Below, piece by piece: positions 1 to 6,954 of a stretch of DNA of 15,064 nt. Positions within the stretch are counted from its first letter, which is position 1, and the number at the start of each line of letters is the position of its first letter. The stretch is from the NCBI GenBank assembly GCA_963545585.1, contig CAUUKX010000051.1:1-15064 (forward strand), written 5' to 3'. The notes beneath the pieces were generated by a model, which saw nothing but the letters and a program-made list of their open reading frames with translations, had not been told where the DNA came from and did no database searches. The translations under genes were made by a program, and so were the position numbers. The DNA comes from W11650 sp963545585. Lineage in GTDB: Bacteria; Bacillota; Clostridia; Lachnospirales; Vallitaleaceae.

Positions 1-139
1 CTTTGACCGCCGCATACTGCTGCCCGCTTCTGTCCTGCTGAGCCGCCATAATTCCCATCGCCGCAAACATCACAACATACATGGCCGCCGCCAAATGATA
101 CCGGCCTAATATTTTTAAGAAATATTTAAAAACTGTCAT
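1..139 (-). CDS. ABC-2 type permease, N-terminal fragment (cut by window edge)
   Basis: Only the first 46 codons are in the window; the gene continues beyond position 1. The start is the ATG at 137-139, preceded on the minus strand by a clear GGAGGAG-type ribosome binding site (about 143-149). The visible protein begins MTVFKYFLKILGRYHLAA and continues into a hydrophobic stretch ending before a polar QQDRSGQQ segment. This fits the short cytoplasmic N-terminus and first membrane helix of an ABC-2 export permease. It overlaps the end of the preceding permease by 14 bp in another frame, so the two are probably translationally coupled and form the two half-channels of one exporter. The family call rests mainly on context plus the N-terminal pattern. 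The substrate is unknown. Confidence 0.75.
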   Translation of the reverse strand, partial: MTVFKYFLKILGRYHLAAAMYVVMFAAMGIMAAQQDRSGQQYAAVK

Positions 140-1181
140 AGCTTCTCCTCCGTAAAGTCTGAACCGCCAGCAGCGCAAACACTGCACTCAGACCCAGCAG
201 GATAAAAATACCCCTGCCGTAATAATTGTGATTGCCTAGCAAATTGATTCGGTAAAGCCCGCTGGTAATAATAGAAACCGGATTAATTTGGTCTAACCAC
301 GGCAGATGCCGCATAATCAAGGTTTTGATTTCTATGCTCATCATGCCCGACAGCGCCGATAAAAAGAGAGGAATCCCAATTCCTAACCCCATTTTCAACT
401 GCGAGCTCAAACGGCTGCTCGAGCCCAACCAAGCCCCCATAGTGATGCCAACCAGATTCCCCGCTAAAATCAGGCCAATACTGGTCGGGTACTCGGTAAA
501 CAAACGGATTTTAAGAACCCAGTTAAGATAAGCAATTAAAAGCAAATTGGCCAGTACATTCAAACCAACTACAACCACTAAGCCATTGAAAATATAAGCG
601 CCTTTTTTAACTGGCGAAACCGTCATCCGCTTACCCAGTTCAGATACATCAGCCTGAAAACTGTCCAAAATTTGAACACCACCAAAAAATCCATAAAAAC
701 AAAACATCCCAAATAAAGTATAAAAAATGGTCGCATAAGGCGAAACGCTTTGACTTTTGATTTTGATATAGCTTTTGTCAAAATCAATCCCATTGGGGTT
801 GGCACCGTTCGCAAACAGATAGAAAAACTGCTTTAACGTGGTAACGATATTTCGCACTGCCGTTTGACCGACCCCCGACTTCGCCACTAAAACTTCCATA
901 TCGCCGGTAACATAAGCCGTGATTTCCTTTGCTTTCAGTGCTTCTTCCGCTTTTTCAACCGGATATTCCTTCAATTCCAAAGCATCAATATTTTGTAAAA
1001 TTCCCGCTAATTCATTGTCCGGCGCAATCCCGACCGCAAAACGAATCGGCTTTTCCGTGAGGAGCGATCCGAATGCCAGATAAAAAAAGCTGCATAAAAT
1101 AATGGGATATAAAATCGTCCAAAAAACAAAGGCTTTCTCCCGAAACATTGATTTGATTGTATATTCTAAGCTCCTCATCAC
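126..1181 (-). CDS. ABC-2 type transporter permease
   Basis: Integral membrane subunit of an ATP-driven exporter, about 350 residues. The topology is typical of the ABC2_membrane_3 (DrrB/YhgE-like) group: one membrane helix near residues 18-40, a polar extracytoplasmic domain of about 100 residues, then a C-terminal block of about five hydrophobic segments (roughly 150-175, 195-222, 230-255, 264-287, 322-342). The tail ends in basic RRRSYDSF. The gene follows the ATPase directly: the ATPase stop at 1182-1184 abuts a GTG at 1179-1181, which is followed at once by an ATG (1176-1178). Either codon could be the start, with the GAGGG inside the ATPase end serving as binding site. Its own end overlaps the next permease by 14 bp. 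Substrate not deducible; drugs, lipids or peptides are typical. Confidence 0.9.
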   Translation of the reverse strand: MMRSLEYTIKSMFREKAFVFWTILYPIILCSFFYLAFGSLLTEKPIRFAVGIAPDNELAGILQNIDALELKEYPVEKAEEALKAKEITAYVTGDMEVLVAKSGVGQTAVRNIVTTLKQFFYLFANGANPNGIDFDKSYIKIKSQSVSPYATIFYTLFGMFCFYGFFGGVQILDSFQADVSELGKRMTVSPVKKGAYIFNGLVVVVGLNVLANLLLIAYLNWVLKIRLFTEYPTSIGLILAGNLVGITMGAWLGSSSRLSSQLKMGLGIGIPLFLSALSGMMSIEIKTLIMRHLPWLDQINPVSIITSGLYRINLLGNHNYYGRGIFILLGLSAVFALLAVQTLRRRSYDSF

Positions 1182-2114
1182 TCATTCCCTCAATTCCTTG
1201 CCAGTCAGCTCCAAAAATACTTCGTTCAGCGTCGAACGCCGGATATAAAAGTTGTTATAAATTAATCCCCGCTCTTCGATAAAGTTCAGCAGGCTGTTCA
1301 GGTTCCCGCTGCGGGACAAAAACTGAAGCAGATAACCGTCAGCATAATCATCGACCCTAACAATACCCGGCAATTTTTTAAGTTCTCCAGCCAGCTCCGC
1401 CGCACCATTTTTAAAAGAAATCTCAATTTTTTCTCCGCCACAGATTCTTTCTTTTAATTCCTCCGGGCTGCCTTCGGCAATATTTTTACCCTTATCCATA
1501 ATAATAATTTTTTTGCACAGGCTTTCCGCTTCCTCCAAATAATGAGTGGTATAAATAATCGTCGCCCCGGCTTTATTCAAATTGCGGATGCCCTCCAGAA
1601 TAAAATTGCGGCTTTGAGCGTCAACCGCCACGGTCGGCTCATCCAAAAAAATCAATTCCGGCTTATGCGCAATTCCGCAGGCGATATTTAAGCGCCGTTT
1701 CAGGCCGCCGCTTAACTTTTTCGGCAAAAACTTACGGTATTTGGTCAGTTCCGTAAACTCAAGTGCTTCTTCCACCCGCTCCTTGCGCAGCTTACTGTCA
1801 TCAATATACAGTCCGCAAAAATAATCAATATTTTCCCAAACATTCAGCGTGTCAAAAACCGATACCTCCTGCGGCACCACCCCAATCCGCCTTTTCAGGT
1901 CATAGGCATTTGGCTCCATCCGGCGGTCAAACAGCTTAATTTCTCCCTTGTCATAAGTCAAAAGTGCCAGCGCACAGTGAATAAACGTAGTTTTGCCGGA
2001 GCCATTCGGCCCCAATAGACCGATAATATCCCCTTTTTGAGCACTGAACCCAAAATGATCCAGTGCCGTAACTTCCTTATACCTTTTGACCACATTATTT
2101 GCTTCTATAATCAT
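1182..2114 (-). CDS. ABC transporter ATP-binding protein, DrrA type
   Basis: Cytoplasmic ATPase subunit (310 aa) that powers the two permeases downstream. All the motifs of an active nucleotide-binding domain are present: Walker A GPNGSGKT at 35-42, Q-loop Gln82 in VVPQE, signature LSGG at 134-137, Walker B LIFLDEP at 154-160 with Asp158 and Glu159, and switch His191 in TTHYLEE. The D-loop reads VAVDAQSR, as in the DrrA/CcmA-like exporters. A C-terminal region of about 90 residues after the core is usual for this group. The frame is open upstream to 2171, but the start chosen is the ATG at 2112-2114 because it has a GGAGGG site seven bases away and the conserved domain begins right there. First gene of the operon, with a repeat element in its leader. 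Confidence 0.95.
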   Translation of the reverse strand: MIIEANNVVKRYKEVTALDHFGFSAQKGDIIGLLGPNGSGKTTFIHCALALLTYDKGEIKLFDRRMEPNAYDLKRRIGVVPQEVSVFDTLNVWENIDYFCGLYIDDSKLRKERVEEALEFTELTKYRKFLPKKLSGGLKRRLNIACGIAHKPELIFLDEPTVAVDAQSRNFILEGIRNLNKAGATIIYTTHYLEEAESLCKKIIIMDKGKNIAEGSPEELKERICGGEKIEISFKNGAAELAGELKKLPGIVRVDDYADGYLLQFLSRSGNLNSLLNFIEERGLIYNNFYIRRSTLNEVFLELTGKELRE

Positions 2115-2121
2115 AATTTGT

Positions 2122-2127
2122 CCCTCC
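2122..2127 (-). promoter_or_regulatory. Ribosome binding site fixing the ATPase start
   Basis: GGAGGG on the minus strand, seven bases before the ATG at 2112-2114. It rules out the longer open frame reaching 2171, whose extra residues are encoded across the end of a repeat element and do not resemble the family. Confidence 0.85.
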
Positions 2128-2147
2128 GTAAAAGATATGCTGGTTTT

Positions 2148-2240
2148 CAGTTCAGGCAGTATCATACGCAACTATCCATTTGCGGAACGCATTCACCGAT
2201 AATTCGCTGCAAGCGAATTATCGGTGGCTTGTCTGAACTG
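2148..2240. repeat. MITE-like repeat, copy A (internally deleted)
   Basis: A 93 bp copy with inverted ends: CAGTTCAGGCA at 2148-2158 and TGTCTGAACTG at 2230-2240 (10 of 11 complementary). Compared with the copy at 8014-8149 it lacks the left interior: the left end joins directly to the shared CAACTATCCATTTGCGGAAC segment. The right half holds a perfect 15 bp stem with a three-base loop (arms 2194-2208 and 2212-2226). It sits 33 bp upstream of the ATPase start codon, so it lies in or next to the ABC operon leader. Confidence 0.75.
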
Positions 2241-2381
2241 CTATAGCTTTAGAGCACACCAATACTTATGTCCGATATGCCGGAAAGCTTGCTCTCCAAA
2301 GGCATATCAATCATAACTATCCATCTGCGGAACATGCTGCTAATTCGCTTATTGCGAATTAGCCGTGGCTTGCCGGAACTG
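2241..2381. repeat. MITE-like repeat, copy B
   Basis: Second copy directly after copy A in the same orientation. The part from about 2274 to 2381 aligns well with 8014-8149, sharing GCTTGCTCTCC-like, ATATCAA, AACTATCCAT and GCGGAACATGCTG segments. The right half has a 10 bp stem (2339-2348 with 2354-2363, loop TTATT), and the right end reads GCTTGCCGGAAC. The left end is degraded, so the boundary near 2241 is approximate. Confidence 0.65.
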
Positions 2382-2447
2382 TAATATGTTTTTTCTTATC
2401 CCTAAAAAAATCAGACCCAGCGGTTATGTTTTCGCAAAATTCGCCGA

Positions 2448-2453
2448 TATAAT
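2448..2453 (+). promoter_or_regulatory. Candidate -10 box for the GGDEF/EAL gene
   Basis: A perfect TATAAT lies about 140 bp upstream of the ATG at 2592, but no good -35 is found 16-18 bp before it and there is no extended -10 TG. Another weaker box (TATTAT near 2512) is nearer the gene. Which is used cannot be decided by eye. The rest of 2382-2535 shows only AT-rich DNA. Confidence 0.3.
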
Positions 2454-2535
2454 GATTAAGTATTACAGTAATATTTCATTTTTAGTTTATCTTACCGCCT
2501 TGTTGCTTGTATTATATCTGCCTTAGCAGTAGCGA

Positions 2536-2574
2536 ACAAGTGCGGCTTGTCATGTTTGGAGATGACATTTGTCA
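2536..2574 (+). promoter_or_regulatory. Overlapping small inverted repeats in the GGDEF/EAL leader
   Basis: Three short hairpins crowd the leader just before the ribosome binding site. They are ACAAG/CTTGT (2536-2540 with 2546-2550), TGTCAT/ATGACA (2548-2553 with 2562-2567) and TGACA/TGTCA (2563-2567 with 2570-2574). Neighbours share bases, so they exclude one another. No c-di-GMP riboswitch consensus is recognised. A regulatory role is only a possibility. Confidence 0.25.
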
Positions 2575-2591
2575 CTTTTAAGGAGTTTACT

Positions 2592-4907
2592 ATGCCGATG
2601 CCTCTGCAAGGATTAAAATTTAAGTTATATCTTATTATTTATAGTGTTTTTTCTGTTTTCGCTTTGCTGGGAAGTATTGTGGATATTCCTTTTTTACTGA
2701 ATATCGGCACTCTTGGTGCTTCATGTGTTTTAGGAATTGCTTCGCTGGCCATACTAAAAAGCGCTGTTTCATTTCATCGCTTTTTGTTTTGGATTGTCAG
2801 CTTTCTTTGGTCTGATTTTTTTTTCATCCTCTCCATTTTAATCGTAGAAAGCCATTCCCTCTCTTTGCCGATTTGGTTCAACAACATCCTGTTTTATGTA
2901 TCTGCTCTGCCGAGTTTGTTTCTTCTCATTACCTGCATTGAAATTATTTATTTAATTCGAGAGAGAATTGATGCCACATTCTTTTGGATTAATTTCTGCG
3001 GGCTTTTTATCATTTTCTCTATTTTCCTTTACAGCTTTGCAAAAAAGCTTCTGCTATCATCTCGTTCTTTTTTGGTAGAAGATTGGCTTGATTTTATTGA
3101 TTTTTTCCCCTTGCTTTTAATTAGTGTGGTTATTGCTTCTTTCCCTTTAAAGCAAATGCATAAAACCCTTACTTTCACCTTGTTCAGCATTGCATTTTAT
3201 GCTATAGTAAATGTCCTTCATGTTTTTTTCCCAATCTGGACATTCAGTAATAATTCCATTGCTATGACGGTACTTTGGCTGATTTATTTTATTCCGCCTC
3301 TCCTTCTGACGATTGCTTTTTTTAATTTGGTTAAGTATTCCGGCCAGCTGATAAATCATTCCATGCATGCAGAAAGCAATCTGCCCAGCTCCTCCTTTTG
3401 CCGAATTCGGGTTCAGTATGTTTTATTTCTAATTTCTCTGCTGGCCTTTTTATTCCAGTATATTGATTTGGCTATTTTTTTGCTGGCGACTTTAATCCTG
3501 ATAATTTATCTTTTAATCAGCACTTTCTATCGGGTGTTCACAAAAAATCAACAGTATATTCAAAAACAAAAAAACCTGCATGATGAACTAAAAGAAGAAG
3601 TTACCCAGCGAAATATTGAGCTTTTAAAGCAAAACATCAAGCTGCAGGAGGTAGTCAATCGAGATTTTCTGACCAATGCTTACAACCGCCGCTATCTACA
3701 GGAACTACTTTCTATTTTAAACGAGGATGCGCAATTATTTGCCATTGATATTTTACAATTCAACAACATTAATCAGGTTTTTGGCGACAGTGTCGGCGAT
3801 AGTGTTTTAATCCACTTATACCAAATATTGCAGCAGGCTTTTCCGACTCAGTTGATTTTCCGGGTTGACTCTAACGAATACGTCATTCTCTTTCGCGGAA
3901 CAATTTATGATATCAATGAAATCAGCCGAAAAATTTTTGATGTGGTCAGTATTCCTTTTGTGTCCGAGTTCTATAAAATTTCACTGGATGTCGGCGTTGG
4001 CATATCTATCTATTCAGCATCGAACCCAGATGATAAACCTGATAGCCTTTTGACAAAGGCAAACTTTGCTTTAAACGAAGTAAAGTCTTCGGTTATTCAG
4101 CCTCGTATTTTGGTTTATGATCAAACACTGGCTGACAAAAAATACCGCTATGGCCTGATTCAATCGCTTCTTGACTCCATCAACTATGATGATGAATTCC
4201 GGCTGTTTTTCCAGCCGCAGTATACCTCGGACGGAAATATTTTAATTGGTATGGAGGCTTTGCTGCGCTGGGCAAATCCGAAGTTAGGCATGGTTTCTCC
4301 GGCTGAGTTCATTCCCATTGCCGAAGAAAGCTCAACCATTATCAAAATTGTTGAATGGACTCTAAAAAAAGCCTGCCTGCAAGTAAAGGAATGGAACTCC
4401 AAATATGACCGGCAGTTAAAGGTCGGTATTAATCTTTCGCCCAAATATATTGAAAAACCTGATTTTTATGAGAGTTTGCAAAAACTGGTGCTGGCTCAGG
4501 GCTTAAATGTCAATTGGCTGGATTTGGAAATTACCGAAACCAGCGTTATGCACTTAGACGTGTCTGTTATTGACTTATTTAAAAAGTTATCCGGCTTCGG
4601 CATCAGCACCAGTATTGATGATTTTGGCACTGGCTATTCTTCGCTTAGCTATATTAAAAATCTGAAAATTTCGACATTAAAAATAGCGAAAGAACTGGTA
4701 GACAGTCTTTCGCAAGATTCAAGCGACGCACTGATTGTCAACGCCATCATTAAAATGGCACAGGGCTTAAATATCAAGACAATTGCCGAAGGTGTGGAAA
4801 CCAAAGAACAACTATCAACCTTATATCATCTCGGTTGCGATTATATTCAAGGTTACTATTTCGGCAAACCGCTGCCAGCCGAGGAGTTTGTTAAAATGCA
4901 TTTGTAA
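2592..4907 (+). CDS. Membrane protein with degenerate GGDEF and EAL domains (c-di-GMP phosphodiesterase-like)
   Basis: 771 aa from the ATG at 2592, chosen for its AAGGAG site at 2580-2585; an upstream TTG frame is less likely. Residues 1 to about 325 are very hydrophobic, with eight to ten membrane helices. A Gln/Lys/Glu-rich coiled coil (about 325-357) follows, then a GGDEF fold starting at DFLTNAYNRR (358). Its signature is lost: the RxGGDEF position reads RVDSNEY (424-430), so cyclase activity is unlikely, though GTP binding is possible. The EAL domain (about 540-771) keeps EAL at 555-557, LEITET at 645-650, DDFGTGYSS from 676, Lys697, AEGVE (Glu733) and QG (Gln753), the residues for metal binding and c-di-GMP hydrolysis. 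In the usual LKID motif Asp is Ala699. I infer a phosphodiesterase or c-di-GMP sensor. It lies divergent from the ABC operon and overlaps the regulator gene end to end. Confidence 0.92.
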   Translation: MPMPLQGLKFKLYLIIYSVFSVFALLGSIVDIPFLLNIGTLGASCVLGIASLAILKSAVSFHRFLFWIVSFLWSDFFFILSILIVESHSLSLPIWFNNILFYVSALPSLFLLITCIEIIYLIRERIDATFFWINFCGLFIIFSIFLYSFAKKLLLSSRSFLVEDWLDFIDFFPLLLISVVIASFPLKQMHKTLTFTLFSIAFYAIVNVLHVFFPIWTFSNNSIAMTVLWLIYFIPPLLLTIAFFNLVKYSGQLINHSMHAESNLPSSSFCRIRVQYVLFLISLLAFLFQYIDLAIFLLATLILIIYLLISTFYRVFTKNQQYIQKQKNLHDELKEEVTQRNIELLKQNIKLQEVVNRDFLTNAYNRRYLQELLSILNEDAQLFAIDILQFNNINQVFGDSVGDSVLIHLYQILQQAFPTQLIFRVDSNEYVILFRGTIYDINEISRKIFDVVSIPFVSEFYKISLDVGVGISIYSASNPDDKPDSLLTKANFALNEVKSSVIQPRILVYDQTLADKKYRYGLIQSLLDSINYDDEFRLFFQPQYTSDGNILIGMEALLRWANPKLGMVSPAEFIPIAEESSTIIKIVEWTLKKACLQVKEWNSKYDRQLKVGINLSPKYIEKPDFYESLQKLVLAQGLNVNWLDLEITETSVMHLDVSVIDLFKKLSGFGISTSIDDFGTGYSSLSYIKNLKISTLKIAKELVDSLSQDSSDALIVNAIIKMAQGLNIKTIAEGVETKEQLSTLYHLGCDYIQGYYFGKPLPAEEFVKMHL

Positions 4908-5506
4908 TAGAAAATAGCCAGCTGCGTGCGGTCGCGCAGTTCTAACTTCCCTAGCAATTCAGAAATATAATTGCGCACCGTCCCCTCGCTTAAAAAAAGC
5001 TGACTGGCGATTTCTTTGTTATTTAAGCCATCGGCTACCGCTTTGATGATTTCGCTCTCCCTCTCTGACAGTTCCGGCGCTACCGTCCTTTTCGGCTCTG
5101 CTGGGCTGTCAGCTTTTATTTTGGAAATAATTTCCTCATCAAAAACCATGCTGCCGGCGTATGCTGCTTGCAGCGCCGGAATAATGTGAGAAATATTTTG
5201 CTTTAAAATATAGCCCTTACAGCCAATCCGCAGCGCCCTGAAAATATATTCCTGATCCTCAAACGTTGTCAACAGCAGCAGCTTGGCCTCCGGAAACTCC
5301 GCCAACAGCCGGCTGGCCGCTTCAATTCCATCAACTTCTTTCATCCGAATATCCGTCAGCACCAAATCCGGCTTGGTCTGGCGGTACAGCTCCAGCAGCT
5401 CCTCACCGTCGCTGCCCTCGCCAACCACTTCAATCTTATTATACTCCATAATACTGCGCAAAGAGCTTAGCACCAGTCTGTCATCATCTATTAATAAAAC
5501 CCTCAT
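4856..5506 (-). CDS. NarL/LuxR-family response regulator
   Basis: 216 aa cytoplasmic transcription regulator, partner of the kinase upstream. The receiver domain (1-120) has the acidic pocket Asp7-Asp8-Asp9, phosphoacceptor Asp52 in PDLVLTDIRM, switch Thr80/Thr81 and the conserved Lys102 in GYILK. A linker rich in Pro/Glu leads to a LuxR-type helix-turn-helix (146-200, LSERESEIIKAVADGLNNKE, recognition helix around 174-187). The ATG at 5506 has an AGGAGG site four bases away. The last 17 codons and stop lie inside the 3' end of the EAL gene on the other strand (52 bp overlap), adding a Ser/Gly tail beyond the HTH fold. Likely controls its own operon and possibly the ABC exporter, as related LiaR/DesR-type regulators do; that target is inference. 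Confidence 0.95.
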   Translation of the reverse strand: MRVLLIDDDRLVLSSLRSIMEYNKIEVVGEGSDGEELLELYRQTKPDLVLTDIRMKEVDGIEAASRLLAEFPEAKLLLLTTFEDQEYIFRALRIGCKGYILKQNISHIIPALQAAYAGSMVFDEEIISKIKADSPAEPKRTVAPELSERESEIIKAVADGLNNKEIASQLFLSEGTVRNYISELLGKLELRDRTQLAIFYYKCILTNSSAGSGLPK

Positions 5507-5540
5507 ATATCCTCCTGCCTATCTTATATGTATGTTCTAT

Positions 5541-5619
5541 GTTCTGGCCCGCATAAATACCTATTCGCTTAACGCCGGCACTTATCAGCCATCGTAATAT
5601 CAACCGCTTGCCTGAACTG
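5541..5619. repeat. Probable relic of the MITE-like repeat (copy E)
   Basis: The right end is clear: CAACCGCTTGCCTGAACTG at 5601-5619, matching the family consensus GCTTGCCTGAACTG and its preceding CAACGG. A left end, GTTCTGGCCCGC at 5541-5552, is complementary to it at 9 of 12 positions. The interior is short and divergent apart from an ATTCGCTTA segment. It occupies much of the 188 bp gap between kinase and regulator genes; the rest of that gap shows nothing recognisable. Confidence 0.45.
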
Positions 5620-5694
5620 TAATTACTTTATTCTCACTGCCTTGCCCTTCATTCGCAGCACGGCACACAGCTACCCGGCAAATGTCTTTTAGGG

Positions 5695-6753
5695 TTAAAC
5701 CCGCTCCGGCGGCAAAACAATATGAATATAAAATCCCTTCTTATAATAATAATTCATTTTCCCGCCGTATTTCTGCACAATTTCTTCCATTCCCGTCAGC
5801 CCCATGCCGAGGCTCATCTGATCCGGCTCCTGCCCGCCGTCGTCATACAGCAGCAAGATTTGATTGCCGCCCTGTTCCTTTAAAAACGCAGTAAAACTGC
5901 CGGCATCGGAATGCTTCATCGTATTGGTCAGTGCCTCCCGAATAATACTGAAAATGTCCTTTTTCTTATCAAAGGAAAGATTGCTTTGAATTTGATTTTC
6001 GACATGAACCGTCATCTCCGCCGGCGCAGATGCCGCCAGTTCCGCCAAACTTCGCTCCAGCGAAAAAGCGGTATCGTACATGCCGCGGAGCTGACTGCGG
6101 ATATCGGTCATCCCATTAGCCAAAGTGTCCTGTAAAAGCTGTAATCTCTCCTTTTTGGCCAGCTCAGCTTCTGTCAGTTTCAGCGCCTCAATCTGCAAAA
6201 TGCTGCTGCTGATTGTGTGCCCCAGCGCATCATGGAGCTGCCGGGCAATCCGGTTTCTTTCCTCAAGCATGGCAATTTCCCGGCTTTTACTCTCATTTTC
6301 CAGAAGCCTCGCATTATATTTTTCCAGCGAAATCATATCTTCCTTTAGTTGATCGGATAAGGCCAGATTCTGACGGGTAAAGACCCGGAACTGACCGGAA
6401 CGGTAACTTAGGTAAACCGCCAGCCCAGCTGGCAAAAGTCCTGCCCAATTCCCGGTCAGCGGCCAAAAAATCCCCAGAGTTAGAGCCGGCAGCCCTATCC
6501 CGTAAAATGCCGAATACAGCACCAACGGCAGAAAAAAGATAAATCGCTCCGCAGCCGCCGTCAGCAATCCATAGCCAAGACAAATCAAAGCCTGCCGCCA
6601 TTTTCTCCAGCCGCTCATATTCGCCAGTTCCAGCGCCAAGGCAAAGCTAAGTCCGACCAGTCCGTAAACTGTCAGGCTTTCCACCGGCCGGTGGCTGGCA
6701 TAGCTTACTCCACAAAAAATAAGCACTATAAAAATTTCAAATAATCTTCTCAT
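5695..6753 (-). CDS. Sensor histidine kinase, HisKA_3 (LiaS/DesK/NarX-like) family
   Basis: 352 aa membrane kinase that should phosphorylate the regulator downstream. About five membrane helices (near 4-19, 28-45, 54-68, 70-99, 104-117) make up the sensor; there is no sizeable extracellular domain, so it probably senses within or at the membrane. A coiled coil (about 126-166) leads to the HisKA_3 H-box ERNRIARQLHDALGH with phospho-acceptor His174. The HATPase domain has the N-box REALTNTMKHS (about 272-282), DDGG (about 304-307) and GMGLTGMEE (about 316-324). The frame is open to 6798, but the ATG at 6751-6753 is preferred: AAGGAG (6759-6764) lies five bases away and the hydrophobic sensor begins there. 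Co-oriented with the regulator, 188 bp apart, a wide gap for an operon. Confidence 0.95.
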   Translation of the reverse strand: MRRLFEIFIVLIFCGVSYASHRPVESLTVYGLVGLSFALALELANMSGWRKWRQALICLGYGLLTAAAERFIFFLPLVLYSAFYGIGLPALTLGIFWPLTGNWAGLLPAGLAVYLSYRSGQFRVFTRQNLALSDQLKEDMISLEKYNARLLENESKSREIAMLEERNRIARQLHDALGHTISSSILQIEALKLTEAELAKKERLQLLQDTLANGMTDIRSQLRGMYDTAFSLERSLAELAASAPAEMTVHVENQIQSNLSFDKKKDIFSIIREALTNTMKHSDAGSFTAFLKEQGGNQILLLYDDGGQEPDQMSLGMGLTGMEEIVQKYGGKMNYYYKKGFYIHIVLPPERV

Positions 6754-6758
6754 CCGTT

Positions 6759-6764
6759 CTCCTT
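6759..6764 (-). promoter_or_regulatory. Ribosome binding site fixing the kinase start
   Basis: AAGGAG on the minus strand, five bases before the ATG at 6751-6753. It supports the 352-residue protein over the open frame extending to 6798. Confidence 0.8.
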
Positions 6765-6895
6765 CGCTTGTCCCTTGACCGGCATATCGTTCAGACAAAC
6801 ATCCATAGGCCTACATTCCTGATGCGCAGCATTTCGGCAACTTGCCAACGGTAACATGATATATTAGGCAAAATTAAGGAATCCGCCGAAAACCC

Positions 6896-6923
6896 TTTAC
6901 TTTTGTGAAATTTCTGATATAAT
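6896..6923 (+). promoter_or_regulatory. Sigma-A type promoter with extended -10 for the CPBP protease gene
   Basis: TTTACT (-35, 6896-6901), 16 bp spacer, and TATAAT (-10, 6918-6923) preceded by TG at 6915-6916, giving the extended -10 TGATATAAT. Transcription would start near 6930, about 25 bp before the ATG at 6955, leaving a short leader with an AAGGAG site. The remainder of the divergent gap (6754-6895) must hold the kinase promoter, but none stands out. Confidence 0.75.
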
Positions 6924-6954
6924 TAGGGCCATTCAGTTCAGTAAAGGAGTTATT

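Noticed and set aside
2115..2171. Longer N-terminus for the ABC ATPase
   Set aside because: The frame is open, but the extra 19 residues run across the end of a repeat element and the internal ATG has an ideal GGAGGG site and begins exactly at the conserved domain.
2382..2591. c-di-GMP riboswitch upstream of the GGDEF/EAL gene
   Set aside because: I looked for the GEMM core motifs and found none; only short local hairpins are present.
5283..5597. Plus-strand open frame of about 100 codons opposite the regulator gene
   Set aside because: Ser/Pro-rich composition without family resemblance, no ribosome binding site, and it is the mirror of a well-supported coding frame.
5692..5702. GGGTT/AACCC inverted repeat at the kinase stop codon, as a terminator
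   Set aside because: Only five base pairs with a one-base loop and no T-run on the minus strand; too weak to stop transcription.
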